NCBI GenBank assembly: GCA_030544235.1
Contig: CM060465.1
Location: forward strand, 25,800,988-25,864,987
DNA: 64,000 bases
From: Lepturacanthus savala
Taxonomy: Eukaryota; Chordata; Actinopteri; Scombriformes; Trichiuridae
Reading direction: 5' to 3'
Positions 10,593-23,976 of the stretch are shown here, piece by piece. Numbering within the stretch: position 1 is the stretch's first letter; each line of letters starts with the position of its first letter. The position numbers were made by a program, and so were the translations under genes. Under the pieces are notes generated by a model. The model did no database searches. It saw only the letters and a list, made by a program, of their open reading frames with translations, and was not told the DNA's origin.

Positions 10593-13545
10593 CTATAGTA
10601 TCAAACATCTGATAATCAGGCAGAGTCCCAGGAACATGATGATGCACAGACACGAGAAATGTATAGACAGGAGGAGCAGGATATCTCCCAGCAAGCTGTT
10701 CTCCCGGGGGTGAGGCAGAGGGAAGGCAGGCTGAGGCGGGGGAGGCGGGGGAGGAGGAGGAGGGGGCGGAGCCTGGGGCACCTCACAGTAAACACCTGTC
10801 CAGCCCTGGTAGCACTGGCAGGTGAACTTGCTCTTCATGTCCAGGATGTCATAGTTGTTGAGGTGGCCGCTGACGTGGAATCGGGGGCCCTTGGCCGTCG
10901 GGTTGCGGTGGATGTTGAAGAAGAGCGGGTTCAGGTGCAGGTAGGCGCCTGAGTCCAAGCTCTTGCGCACACACCTGCCATTCTTCTTGCACAGGGCTTT
11001 GCTGCACAGTTTAGCGGCGGAGGTGACGTTGATAACGTAATGTCCCAGTGGACCATCAATGTACTTCTTCACTGTAAGGCAGTTCCTCTGAAAGAGGAAA
11101 GGGACAAAATTAACCTCAGTATGTCTTTGACTGCACAGAGATATTTTGTCACTTGCCTGTGATGATTACAGTATGTAACAGACTATGCGTTTTTCTTATG
11201 GATTTAGATCCAAATCTTGTATGGATAGATGTAAAATAATCCACTCTCACCAACAGAACTCCCGACCACTTTCACACATAAATCTGATGTGTTGTCTCCT
11301 CATTTTACTGTCAGATTGGTCTGAGAAAAAAAATGCTATTTTTGGGAACATTATAGGAGGCAAGAGTAATTATGTCTGCTCATAAATGTTTCAGTCAGAA
11401 TTCATGAAGCCTTAATCACAGTGACTGCTTGAGATTTATGACATTAACATGTGTTCCTCAGGGCTCCGTGGGTTGTTTTATATAATATATGCTTTAATGC
11501 AGGGTACGCTATAAGACCTATACAAGTTAGGCTAAAAAGGATTGAGCTGTTTTGTTTAATTAACCTAATTTTAAATTAATTTACAGGGAGGGACAACTTT
11601 TTTTAAATTTAGAACACCATTACCTGTGTTCGGGCATACTCTGATGATCCCCAGAGGACGACACCTGATGCTCCCAAGGCAGCACTCTCTCCGATAGTGT
11701 GAACAAGGTCACTCTAAATCAGAAAAACAAGGACAATTTTAGCCTCTAAACACCGACGTCTGACTGCGGCTGTCTGAATTGTATTGCCTTTTTTTTTTTT
11801 TTTTGCACAATCCATTTCCTCTCGTTGGCTGTTTCATAATCTAGAAATGCTGTAGGCCACAAATACACTGAGAAGTGCCTTTCTCAGAGAAACATCTTCT
11901 ACAAAGCAGATATTACCATAAAGAACAATGTCTTAAAAGAGTTTAAAGGATTAAGCTGGGATTTTCTATATTTTTTTCTTCTTTTCATAAAATCACATGT
12001 TTGGATATAAACCAAAAATGAACTGATCTAGTAGAAAGTATTTCCTAATATTATTCCTCTGTGCTGTAGATCCTCTGTTGTCCACCACAAAGCTGCACTG
12101 GGTGACGTGTTCCTTCATTATGGAGACTTTTGTCACATTGGTTTGTTTGGAAATGTCTCCAAAGACTAATAACAGCATCAAGATTTCACTCTCTGGAAAG
12201 TATTTCTGTGTCAGGAAGAGGCTGTGCATGTGATAATGTTAGTGCAGCAGTGTGGCTCAATAAAGTGTTTTTTATAGTTTTTTTTGGACAACAGTGGAGG
12301 TCAACAGCACAGAGGAATAAGATCAGACTTTTGATTTGATGCAATACTTGCTCCTAACAAATTTACATCTTTTAACAAGTTGTTTGAAGAATTTCATTGT
12401 TGATTTCAATCCAAACGTGAAAATTGTTGACAATAACAAAAACAGAGAATATCATCAGAATTATCCTTTAATTACAATATTCCCGCAAACCAAGCAAACA
12501 ACCGTCATGAGAGACAGATTGGGTTTGAGGTTGAATTTGTGAGCATGTCTGGTCGACACATGCGCTAAGGAATTACGATCCATCAAAAATCTATGGACTG
12601 TAAACTTACATCTGAAAGAACCACAAAGGTGTAAGCGTAGAAAGGTCTGGAGTAGACAAACACAGGCAATGTCACGTCCATACGGGCAATAGACGCAATC
12701 CTCATGGCTTCCTTGACTCGATAGTGGACATACTTGACAGTGTTGGGGGAGGACTTGAGCTCGTAGTCCAGGTAGATGGATGGGTATAGCGCCTTGCTCT
12801 CCCTCCAGAGCCACATTAGATGATCGTTACGAACATGCTCGACATTGGGGCATTCCCCTGTGTACCGTTGTGGGTGCTGCTTATACCCGTAGTTGTAGCA
12901 GTCTGGAAACAGGTAAAACCCCCACAACCCATCTGGCCTACGACCTTCAGCCAGGGACAAGGTCAGGTTCATGAAATTCTGTCCAGCCCTTTCGAAACTT
13001 TCCTTTGCTTCCTTCTCCACCTTGCTCTCTGGCCAGTTCGGGTGAAGTTTCCGGATCTGTTCCTTGGATTTGTTGCGGTAGATGACCTTGGAGCCCCAGT
13101 TTCGGACCCACTGAGGCCTCCAGTTCTCCCAGTCAATGACGCCCAGGCCTCGAAAATCCTTGTGGGGGATTTGCTTGTCGATGTCAGCCCGGGCCTTACT
13201 CAGGTGCTTGGAGATGCTCTGGTTCTGCGGTAGCCCACCATTGATGGGGAGCCCTGAGTTGGAGTAGAATGGGTAATATCCCAGGTGGCTGTGGTAGAAT
13301 ATGGTGACGTTCGGTCCGCTGAGGGTTTCATTGAGGTTCGCTACAATGTCGAAAACACTTAGGTCCAGGTCCACCTTGAATCTAAGGCGGCAGGATTCCG
13401 TAGGAGCATTCCAGACTATGACAAAAGGCCGGTGAGGGATTAGCGGCGCCTGGGTTGGTTTCACCTGGTCGCCCCAAACTTCGAGCTTCACTCCAACACC
13501 AACCCACAAAGCCAGCATCAGGAGATGGAGCCCCATCAGCGCCAT
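10593..13545 (-). CDS. hyal2-like: Hyaluronidase, HYAL2-like, complete three-exon gene
   Basis: Predicted endo-beta-N-acetylglucosaminidase of glycoside hydrolase family 56, cleaving hyaluronan at the cell surface or outside the cell. Coding exons on the minus strand: 13545-12610, 11713-11624 (90 nt) and 11087-10593, all with GT-AG borders and phase 0, giving 506 aa. Residues 1-20 form a signal peptide. The catalytic pair is D138 and E140 in VIDWENWRPQW, and WGFYLFPDCYN lies at 208-218. The third exon carries a cysteine-rich EGF-like region (about 370-443), twelve consecutive prolines (449-460), then a hydrophobic segment (about 475-506) that could be a transmembrane or GPI-anchor signal. The start was placed at the ATG before the signal peptide; an upstream in-frame extension begins only with TTG and crosses a likely splice acceptor at 13580/13579. 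The overall pattern is nearest HYAL2, but other fish hyaluronidases are possible. Confidence 0.9.
12240..12325 (+). repeat. Dispersed repeat fragment in hyaluronidase intron 1
   Basis: The words GTGTGGCTCA, TTTTTTTTGGACAACA and CACAGAGGAATAAGAT recur in related form at 23420-23468 and 52197-52285, so this is a copy of a dispersed repeat. It lies in the 896-bp first intron. Confidence 0.45.
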
Positions 13546-15946
13546 AGCCTTCAATTCCTCATGGAGCAAACAGTGGCTCCTACACAAGCAGAAGATAGAA
13601 ATGACATGTTTGGAGAGAAAATAAACACGTTATGAGCTTCAGTGAGCAGAGACAATGAGACCGGCCTGTGGGAGAACACGAACGATGATCACTGAAGTGA
13701 ACGCTCCAAATACCATAACACGACCAAATACAAAGCTCCTCTGTCCTCTGAGGGACCAGAGCTGAAAAGGATGCTGGTTCAAATCCCAAAGCAAGAAGAG
13801 GCAATAATGAGGATAAACTCTCCCCTCTTAAACACTTAAAGTGATGGGTTCACAATTTTTCTTTTTTTCAGTTTTGAATCATGATATATACTTCTCAATT
13901 GTGGTCTAAATATTATTTAAAAAAAGAGTATGTAAAGGCTCAAGGTAGCATATAATGATGCAATTAGGTTGTTACTTTGTGTTTCTAGGTGGCATAGTGC
14001 CAGTCTTAAGACGGCCGATGTTTACTTTCATAGATCATGTGGGCAGGTCAGACAATCATATAATTGAAGCACTGGTCAGTCCTATGAAAAGCTGTTTTTA
14101 TAATATGCACATTTCTCTATCTCTGTATCTCCCATATAATATTTATATTGCATGGTTTGTTATATGAACCTGTGTCTGCAATAAAGATTTTATTATTATT
14201 TTTAATTCTGTCTTAAAATTCGGTCTGGACCCCCAAAAGAACCTTAAATGACATTATAAGGTTTCAGTCATCTAAATGTGTCATTTCAAGTAGATATCTT
14301 TCAATGTTACAGTCTTGTTAGTGCCAAAGTCTCTCTTTTTGTTACTAAACAGGGAAACAGTGTCTGAGGAAACAAAAACTGTAGAAGTGTCGGCACGACT
14401 GATTGTATCTAATCTAAGCTAATTCTAGTTTTTTGGATAGAAATGTGCACTTTTAATTTTTGTGGTGGCAGTGAAGAGATTCAAATAAGGATGCCACCTT
14501 CCTTCCAAGCTTCATAGAGCTTACTGCTTGGCTACATCCAATTGTAGTGGAATTTACTAGTAGGAACAAACTGGGCATTTTCTCATAACAGATCTGAATA
14601 CTTCTTCCACCACCGTATGTTCAGTCTCTTTGTTGCTCTGTCTTTTATTTTTTTTCTTTGTCATTCTTCTGTAAAAGCTCCTTCCAGCTCTTTATGTAAG
14701 AGCACCCTATCCCCTCCCCATCTAATTGCTCTTGGCGCCCCCTCACATGCAAGTAATTCATATTTCAGTTTTTCCAGAGTCAGGGAAAAGACATCGTGAC
14801 CCAGCTCTTGGGAAACATGGGCACTGACGACACCGTGGAAAATCTCCCATCATTCTCTCTGCAGGATTGTAACCAGAGCAGGGGAGCAGGAAAACCACTG
14901 GTGGGCTGAGGCTTCTCCGATCATTACAACTCTTCATTCATCTGAGGCGGCACTGGCCTGGAGTGGATCGTGCTTGACAACTTTAACGGCATGAAAACTT
15001 TATGATTGCAGTAATCTTGGAAATGGATCAGTGAATAGAGAGCTGGGAGAGAATAAGAGGAGGACCCGCAGTAATTGTCACAAATAAATTGTTGAAATGT
15101 TTCCTTCGAGACGTTTTCGGAAGGCTGTAAATTATCATGAAGTTAGTTTCCTCATATCTGGCTTATTTTACGAAAGCATTTTTCTTCAGGCTGTTTTGCG
15201 CTAGTTTCACATTGTCCTCTTAGCTGGTGGGTTTTCTGGTGATGCTGATCCAAGACAAACATAGTGCGGTGAAGCCACTCAGGCTGTTCTCCAAACCACC
15301 GAAAGGCCCGGAGCCTCTGGAAACGGCACAACTCCAGACCACAAGAAAGACCCCCCAAATTGACAGAGGAGACTTTGAGTTTGAGACTGTCTCAGACAGA
15401 CAAAATGGAGAAAAGCGACTAAACTCTGCTAATCGTGTCCACATGAGGAAAGTACCACCTTCTGACAGTGTCAGGTCGATTAGTCAATCACATTGGTTCA
15501 GTCTGAAGTACATATCTCACTCTATCTCAACTATTGGATGAATTGCAGTAAATTTCTTCCTTTTTTTGTTTAAATGCTTGTTATGTAATTTTCTAGCAGT
15601 CTCTCACCAAAACAATGACAAAAGGTTCCATCTTCATTGCTCTGCAGTCATCTGCTGTTTATCATTTGACCAAAATGTCCTTAGAGGCATCCTCTACAAA
15701 AAAATGGACCCAGTGACTAAAACCGGTGAAACAACTAAATAAAGTAGGTGCACATATAAAATATGTGTTTCTAAGAGGCAGTTTGATGCCCTACCCGAGC
15801 TAATGCTAACATTGCTAACATTTGCTGTTTATGATTATTCAGTATTATTGTTTGGGTAACACTGTGTTATCGCTGTTTAACATTACAAGAGAATAAGGTT
15901 TTAGGTCAATGAGATTGTCTCAGGTACAGTCGCTGCTGCTGGAGTC
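13546..15946. other. Upstream of hyaluronidase; intergenic
   Basis: On the minus strand a likely acceptor (TGCTTGTGTAG) precedes position 13579, so at least one upstream non-coding exon is expected for the hyaluronidase. I could not locate it. The remainder is AT-rich. A fragment at about 14586-14612 (GATCTGAATACTTCTTCCACC) matches the right end of the MITE at 62850-63337. The open frame at 15227-15541 is discussed as a finding but not called as a gene. Confidence 0.4.
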
Positions 15947-16612
15947 TAAGGCAACGTTCAGACTCCAGGGCTTAATGCTCAATTCAAATTTTTTGGTGAA
16001 ATCATGTTTTTTTTGCAGGTCATTCACATTTCCAATTAAATGTGACTTGAATGTGTGAACTTTAAATGTCCCAAAATTATCCCACATGCACATTGGAGGA
16101 CAGGACAATGTCATATGCAGCGATCGCATATGTATATATACACAAATATATACACGCAAAAAAATACACGTATATGCACATGTATATATCTATGCAGTGA
16201 GCATACTCATGGATGCTAGCAGGACGTATCTGGTGATTTTAAAGTTGCTGTTCTACCGGAGCTAGCACATATTTAACATATTTGTTATAAGGAGGAGATT
16301 AAGGAATACAAGAGCAAGGCTTTTGGCCATGGCTGTTGCTTTCTTTGCGTTTCTTCATTCTTCAGCACAGAATAGTGACATTTATTGCTTGTTGGGGACG
16401 TATAGGTCAGATGAACACGACCTGGCTATTTAGACGTAAGTCAAAAGATCAGATAACTATCGGTTTTAGGAAAAATCCAAGCGGCCTGGGTTGATTTTGT
16501 ATAAATCATATCTGTGTCGTTCAGACTGTCATTAAAAGATCAGATACAGGTCGCATAGGATCAAAAAAATCGTATTTGCGTGACTTTAGGCTGCAGTTTG
16601 AACATTGCCTAA
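15947..16612. mobile_element. hAT-like MITE, about 666 bp
   Basis: The left end TAAGGCAACGTTCAGACT and the reverse complement of the right end, TTAGGCAATGTTCAAACT, form imperfect terminal inverted repeats of about 18 bp or more. Internal pieces such as GTGTCGTTCAGACTGTCAT and GATCAGATACAGGTCGCAT are typical of a widespread teleost non-autonomous family. No transposase frame is present. An AT/AC-rich patch lies at about 16110-16195. Confidence 0.6.
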
Positions 16613-17314
16613 ATTCCCTCAAATAAATTAAACAGCATGACAGAGATGATCCAGTTTTTTTCATCACTTAGTCCACATGTTGAACTTCACCAACACTGCT
16701 GCACACAACAGCTCATTTTACAAGCAAAAGATACAAATACAACAACTCATGTTAACGACACTGAGAAAAAAAAGAACAACAAAAGAAAGTGTGACGTTCC
16801 ATCACTGTTTTAAGTTTTTTTAATTGAGTGTATGTATATAGTGTTGAAACAGTCAGATTCATAAGAAATGTGTGCAGGGCATCTGAATGCTTCACCGTTT
16901 GGTCTGTAATTATTGATGCCGACTGTGTGAAGAGCTTTGAAGATGTGTTCTCAGAAATTGTGGTTTCGTGAAGGCTTAAAAAAATTCTCACTGTGAAAAA
17001 TCGTTCACTGCCAATAACCTCTTTCTGCAGTGCTATGAACATCACTTCAAAAACTTCAAAAACAGAAATCGTCAGATTGACGGACCTGCTGGGCCTGTTA
17101 TCTGAGTTTTTATCTGTGGCGTTTTGGCACCTTTGTGTGCAGATGTGTTGATTTTGGTTCGTCTCAGGCTGATCTATATTTAATCTGAGTGAGAGTGTGT
17201 TTGATCCATGAGCCGCTCACACGCTGTAATCCGGAAAATATGAAGCAAGCCTTGAATTAGCAGTTAATGATCCAGCGTTGATTCCAACAAGCAGGGTGAC
17301 TGTCATTATTCAGC

Positions 17315-17316
<2 letters not shown>
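16613..17316. other. Intergenic, no gene seen
   Basis: AT-rich spacer with no supportable exon or repeat. Confidence 0.5.

Positions 17317-17393
<77 letters not shown>
17317..17393. repeat. (TG)n microsatellite
   Basis: About 38 near-perfect TG units. Open frames across it on both strands only translate the dinucleotide repeat. Confidence 0.95.
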
Positions 17394-17394
<1 letters not shown>

Positions 17395-18776
17395 GGGGTC
17401 CTTAAAACCACAGAAACTATGAGTCAGAGAGCCTTTTTGACTCCCAACATGTACACAGATTATGAGTGTGTGTGGTAATGAGCCTTCCAGGGTGAGTGTA
17501 AGTGTGTTTGTGCGTGAAAAAGAGAAATGGCTACACATTAAAGCTAAGATTTGCCATATAATTAAGCTGATTTAATGCATTATCCTCCAGACGTCAGACG
17601 TTTCTATGTCTTCATTGACCTGATCCATAGTGGAAAAAGCAGACCCGGGGCCTGTATTTATCAAGCTTCTCGGAACCACTGCTAGGAAATGTACTAAAAA
17701 TACTGCAGAGTCAGGCTTAAGCCTCATTTATGCAGAAATAACATGATTGTATGATTGTATCTTTTGTATTTTCTCGTATGCATCCACAAACATCTGCAGC
17801 TCAGTTTGCTTCAAACAGAGCATGTGTTGGATTGTCAAGACTTCATACAAACCTCTTCATCTAAAGGCTTTTAATGTATAGCCCATCACTTTCACATATT
17901 GAATGTATTCAGGTTCATTTCCTGAATTCAGTGGAGTCTTGATTATGTTCACATGTGGTATTCCGGCTGCGGTCTCTTTACTGCAGCTTCCAGATGTGAT
18001 TTTATGATTTTATTAACACCAGGGCCCGATGACAAGCTGTGTTTTACATTTAACTTTCACAGATTCGCCATTAAACCGGTTGATTATTCTGTTTGGCTTT
18101 TCTTAGTATCTCAAATATCACTGTTGAGATGTTTGACAAAAGGCGACATGTTGGCCTGAGTGTGGTGCTATAAAGTTGATTTAATTATCTGCATTTCACA
18201 CACAAATAACTAATATACCCTTGTTACAGCTTGTGTTTTCCAATGCATTATTCAGGTTTTACCTTTATTTAGTGTTTTTGAAGTAATGAAAATCATAAAT
18301 ACAGTTTGCCGGGAAACCTTTTTCAAACTTGAAACTCGAAAGAATTACATATAGACGTTTACAATCCCTGTAATAATCATTTATCCTTGCCTTGATTATG
18401 TTATCTATATGTCCTTTTAGGATTTTTAATCAACACATGGAAAATACACATGTGGAAACACTGGGAAATTAAACAAATTGAATATATTGCACATATAAAA
18501 TCATGCTTGAGCTCATTAAAAACAAAATAAAAGCAGAAAGAATGTTTGGGATATTTGAAAGTTTTCTAAAATTCCAGCATTTCCACTCACATCTTTTTTT
18601 GTGCAAATTATAAAGTGTATTAAAAGGGTAGACAGAAACCTACCTAGTAACAGTTCCCTCCCACTCACGTAACAACATAAGCATCAACAAATGAATGCAT
18701 GCGTATCCTCTCTAACAAAGGGAGCAAGCTACAGACCTATCAGAGGCAACTTTATCATCCACAGTCGATGATATTC

Positions 18777-18783
<7 letters not shown>

Positions 18784-18821
<38 letters not shown>
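18784..18821. repeat. (AT)n microsatellite
   Basis: About 19 uninterrupted AT units. Confidence 0.95.
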
Positions 18822-18822
<1 letters not shown>

Positions 18823-19376
18823 CCCAATTTGAGGCTACTATAACAAGATTCGACTGTCAGTCAGTGATGGATGTTGAGAGAAAATACAGTTTGACCAAAA
18901 GCTGGGCTGAAAATGCTTGTACCATAAGCTGAAAATACATTTCACATAAAGACCATTAGCAGTAGCCATGACAACGCGTGATAAAAACTGAACAAAACAA
19001 CTGTAATCCTGATACAGGTATTTAAATTATACATGTAAAGAGCTGCAGGTCTGGTGACACCCATTGGGACCAAATCTGCCATTTTGATGGTTTGATGATG
19101 TCATGTCAATAAGGGAGCAAAGAATTTTATAAGGATGACATACCTTCCTGAGCATCAAGGCCTCTCGTTGGATGATTTTCTCGCCTCTTAGTGTTTCAAA
19201 CTTCAGAAAAAGAAGCTGTTCATTTGATAAGCTGATGAATCGTTACTCAGACTCTGCCCTGAGAGCCACCGAGGGCACCCAAGGGGGGGGCAGCCCTGCT
19301 ATTGTTGGATTAATCCCTCCTCATTTCAACGTGAGATGAAGCTCCAAACATTTAACTTGAATAAACTGCTAAATAC

Positions 19377-19407
19377 TTCAATTGGGCCTCTTCAAGGCCC
19401 AATTGAA
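19377..19407. other. Perfect 13-bp hairpin with 5-nt loop
   Basis: TTCAATTGGGCCT at 19377-19389 and AGGCCCAATTGAA at 19395-19407 are exact reverse complements separated by CTTCA. No U-rich tract, tRNA or other RNA-gene feature accompanies it, so its role is unknown. Confidence 0.6.
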
Positions 19408-20354
19408 AAGAACAGATTAATATCAAAAGGTGAACTATGCCAAGTAGGGTTCTGAGAAGTTCATTTTTTCTGTGGTAATTTTTTGCTAAATTGGAATTTA
19501 AATATAATTAGATCAAGCTGAGGTTACAAATTCCCTAAATCCCAAAGAAAGCAAATTAATATGATCACAAATGTCCAAAACCAACAGACAAAAATCTAGA
19601 AATAAGAACATCTGTTTGGAGAAGTTTCTGTAATAAAATCAGATTGCATGTTACCAGGATTGAAGAATCGCCACGGTCATGGGTCCAAGCTCGCCACACA
19701 GTGTGCAAAATGCAATTCAAAACAGAAAAGGCTTACATAAGCTGCAAAATTATCCATGCTGCGAACACATGAAAAATTATTCCAGTTCAGCGCTTTTTGC
19801 TGCTCGACAGGTCCAGATTTCAAACCTGTTCCAGATCTGGCTCGTGACTTGCAGTTAACTGACCTGGTGGAAACACAACGTTCTTCACACAGCATTTGCA
19901 GCCATGAGCTGCCAGGAATAAAACATGCAAGTAAACCTAGTTAAATAGACAAATAATAAGAAAAGTGGGCTGTGAAAAAACATTAAAAAGGAAAAAAATA
20001 AATAAATAAAATGAAAAAACTGTGGAAAACCATTTAAATTGTGCTACCATTGCCTCAGAAAACAATCATACCATAACCATGTAGGTGAAACACATTTATA
20101 CATCACCATATATACCATGGACTATGATCCAATACAAACACTGAGTAAGTGCATTGAACATCAGTGACTTGATGTGTCAGAATTTCAAGTGCTTGTTTTT
20201 GGAGCCAAAGAAGAATCATTAAAAGTCAATCACCTTCAATCAGTAAACTACTATAACAGTGTTTTTACAGGTTGATCAGTCTGCTGCAGCTGATTGACTA
20301 AGACCCAGAAACAGGATCATATTGTATCACTCATCACAGAATTGACTTTATAAT

Positions 20355-20475
20355 ACTGCCCTTTATAAAACACTGAATGGTTCAGGGCCAAACTACATTT
20401 CTGTGTTGCTGCTACACTATCAACCATCCAGACGTCTCAGCTCATCTGGAACATGTCTGCTTTCTGTCCCCAGAG
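20355..20475 (+). mobile_element. Degenerate LINE reverse-transcriptase fragment
   Basis: In pieces the plus strand translates to text like KTLNGSGPNYIS followed by SVLLLHYQPS and TCLLSVPR. This resembles the C-terminal part of non-LTR retrotransposon ORF2 proteins in fish. It is short and frame-broken, and no family assignment was attempted. Confidence 0.4.
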
Positions 20476-23466
20476 GCAAAATTAAACCATTAAACCATGG
20501 AGAAGCAGTGATTAGCAGTGATCTGTTTGCTGTTGCCCTTTATTAAAGGACCTGTATGTAAGACTCATCCAGAAATGGGATATAATTTATATCTTGTACA
20601 TATATCTTAATTTGTGTATAATTCAATGAAAATACAAATTGTATTTTATTTACCTTTGGTGTTTGGTGATCACTGTAGTTGATTCGCTGATCAGTAGGTT
20701 GCAGTTTGCAACCTCACCACTAGAGGGCACCACATGTATACACACATAGCTTTAAATTGAATTTAAGGCTTTTGATTTATATCTCACACTACACCATAAC
20801 TTTTATTTTGTTTCATTTCATATCTTATTCTAGCTCATGTTTATTTGACTTTTTTAAAATTTGATTTAAATGTATATTTTATAGTGTGTTTCTTAAAGCA
20901 CTTTGAATTGCTTTGTTTAAAGGTGTCATACTTTTATTCAGAGTTTTTTCTCCTCTGAGGTTGAAATATTCCCACAATCACCAAAAACACGTAAGAGGAC
21001 ACAACCTTATGTCTTCAGCGACTAAAGACATTGTGGCTTTAAACACTTTGGCCTCGATTCTCAATGCTTTATTAATCCTGGGAAAGGTGCGCTTTCATCC
21101 ATCCCCATCCTTCCTTCCAGCTGAGGAAACATCTGGAGGATTATAAGCACGGCCGCACCTCTGCATCAGCACCACAGAAATGTCTGCACAAACAGACAAG
21201 ACGACCACACCAGAGTTGACTTTGTATCAGCCATCACGCAATATCACCTGGACATAACAGCAAGCAGCTTACATGAGCTGCAGATAAAATCAAAGTGCAT
21301 TCCTCAAACTGGAGGTTTCCTCCAGAAACAACTGAACAGAAACCGCTGATGGTAAAGGAATCGCTTTGGAGGATGAAGACGCTGTGCCATGCAAAGCAAA
21401 GATCAGCTCACGAATAGAGGAAAATGTAGAGCTTCAACACTGGAAATATTAGCAATTCATTAGGACATCACCCAAATCAGAAAATGAATCATTTTATTAC
21501 TTTGTTTTAATATAATTTAATTTTTTGTTATTGTATCTGTTGGTTCTTGCAACAGATAATGCTTGTCTCTCAACACGTATGTGCTACATGTGTGACAAAA
21601 ATGTTCATACTAAACATAAGAGTGAAATGTGTAGAGACAATGTACCTGTTTTTTTCCGCTGCCATTATTTATACAGTCAATGCTCCTTGCCTTTTTAATA
21701 TAGTAATGAATGACATAAGAAATACAGGAAATCAATTGTTCTGTCGCCAGTCGTTTTAAATGTGCACGCAAGTTCCCGGCTACAAAACCGATTCGTGACA
21801 ACACGTGAGCATGCGTCACTCTCCTTTTGTTCACAATCAGGTTTGTTGCCAAGTATGAGAGGAATTTCCCACAGTCATGATGCATTACCATCAAAAACAA
21901 ACTGAAAGGAAATGCACAGTACCACAAAACTCAGGTGATGAATATGTAGATGCCATTCAACAAAAATATTAAGTAAATACAGTTGTTAGAATTTAAATAA
22001 ATATTTTCAAAGATATTGACATGGAAAGTGTGAATCCTCACTAAAATAGAATAAACAGTAAACCGTAATGTACAAATACTGTAATACACTTCCAAAGAAG
22101 TGCAGTATTCTGTTGTGGGTGTGACAAAGAAAGATGCAGCACAGACAGACCACATCAACTTTAATGTAATTGCTGTACAAACGGCTGCAAAGTTATATAA
22201 TTATTATAATGCTGTAATTATTATAATTCCTTTGGTGCTCTTTGGTGATCCTGATAACATAGACACTGTGAAATGAAACCACCCACTCTTTCTGTTGTGG
22301 TCTAACCTCCTTCTTGGACCATAAAAGCATGACCCTTTTATAATTAAATGAAAATATAAAAAAGAGAAAATGAGAAAATAGGACTAACAAAACCTCAGTT
22401 TTAAGAGAAGATTGAATTTTTGGATGAATTAATGTGATCTTAAATATATGGCAGAAAACCTATAAACTTGTAGAAACTCAACGATATTCTTAAAAAATGT
22501 GCAACAATATGGAATTTGATAGCACATTTGTACAGTGCAGACAAACTGCTTTGTAATATAAAGCCGTGGAGGTGAAGCGCCCTTCCTGTCAGCTGTAGAA
22601 ATATTGGAAATGCTGAGCAGAGCCGGTAGATGTTGGTTTTGGATGATAAAGCTGGATGAAGACGGGGAAAGGCAGGTTTCCATAAAGCTTTGTCATCAGT
22701 CACAGTATTTATCTGGAAAGCGCTCACATGCAAGCTTTACCAGCTGCATTAAGCTGCCTTTTAAGTTACAGCACGTAACCTCATAAAACCCCAAGTATTA
22801 ACAAATTATGCAACCAGTCCATCCAAAATCACTCTTGAGGTGTGCAGACACATTTGGACACATTAAAACAACACAAACGTTTATATGTATTGATCGTTTC
22901 ATATAGGTTTCTCTTGTGAAATGATGGTTGTGGGGGTTTTCTGTCTTCTGCTTCTCTTCTTAAACAAATTATTCCTGTTTGGGTCCAAACCAGCGATGAA
23001 CTGATGTATCCAGAACCGAAACCGGTTCTGTTCCAGTAACAATCACCATTTCTTTTATGCTTGTCATACTGATCAAACTCTGACACAGACATGGTCAATT
23101 TCTCAAAGACGCTTAGTAAATGCTCAAGACTTGTGATACAACGAGCTAGCAGAGTAGCTACCAGGCTAGCTAACTCGTTCAGTGGCCTAGTGGCAAATTA
23201 GCCTTTGTGAAACTTGTAAATTAATACTCACTACAATGAATGAATGCTGAATGTTGATACTCTTGGCTATGTTAGCGGGCCAGCTAACGTTGAACGGTTC
23301 TTGAACCGATTTGAATAATTGAAAACGTTGTTTTCGTTTAGTCTTTGGAACCGTTCCTAAACAGATTGGCCTGACAAACTCTTCATGATGAAGGGCTAGC
23401 GGTGTGATTCACTGACAGACTTTTCTAGACAACGATGGAGGTCTGCGTCACAGAGAAATAGGATAG
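20476..23466. other. Intergenic, no gene seen
   Basis: About 3 kb of AT-rich sequence with no supportable coding exon. The reading frames here are short, AT-biased and without domains. Confidence 0.5.
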
Positions 23467-23976
23467 ACTACCGTTCAAAAGTTTGTGGTCACTTAGATAT
23501 TTCCTTATTTTTGAAAGAAAAGCACTATTTTTTTCAATGAAGATCATTTTAAAGTAACCAGAAATACACTCTATACATTACTAATGTGATGACAATTCTA
23601 GCTTTAAATGTTTGTTTTTTGGTGCAATATCTACATAAGTATATAGAGGCCCATTTCCAGCAACTATCACTCCAGTGTTCTAATGGTACAATGTGTTTCC
23701 TCATTGCATCAGAAGGCTAATGGATGATTAGAAAACCCTTGTGCGACCATGTTAGCACAGCTGAAAACACTTTAGCTGGTTAGAGAAGATAGAAAACGTT
23801 CCTTTGAAGAAAGCATAGTTTGAAAGTATTTAAAATACAAATCATTATTATTATTTCTAACCTTGTTAATGTCTTATATTCTATTAATTTTACAACTCAT
23901 GGTGGTAAATAAAAGTTTGACTTTTCACAGAAAACCCCAAAATTGTCTGGGTGACCCCAAACTTTTGAATGGTAGT
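23467..23976. mobile_element. Tc1-type MITE, about 510 bp, both ends present
   Basis: The left end ACTACCGTTCAAAAGTTTG and right end CCAAACTTTTGAATGGTAGT form terminal inverted repeats, followed inwards by GTGGTCAC and GGGTGACC. The internal words GTATAGAGGCCCATTTCCAG and GAAAACCCTTGTG are shared with other copies in the window or family. Non-autonomous: no transposase. Confidence 0.75.

Larger units (their letters stand above)
17394..20354. other. Intergenic, no gene seen
   Basis: About 3 kb of AT-rich sequence with no coding exon. It contains the AT microsatellite at 18784-18821 and the hairpin at 19377-19407. Confidence 0.5.

Noticed and set aside
10659..10952. Arg/Gly-rich plus-strand frame opposite hyaluronidase exon 3
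   Set aside because: It is the antisense of the EGF-like and polyproline coding region and has no features of its own.
13546..13587. In-frame upstream extension of the hyaluronidase beginning MCRSH
   Set aside because: It begins with TTG rather than ATG and crosses a likely splice acceptor; the ATG at 13545 directly precedes a good signal peptide.
17257..17538. Frames across the (TG)n tract on both strands
   Set aside because: They only translate a dinucleotide repeat (HTHTHT or VCVCVC).
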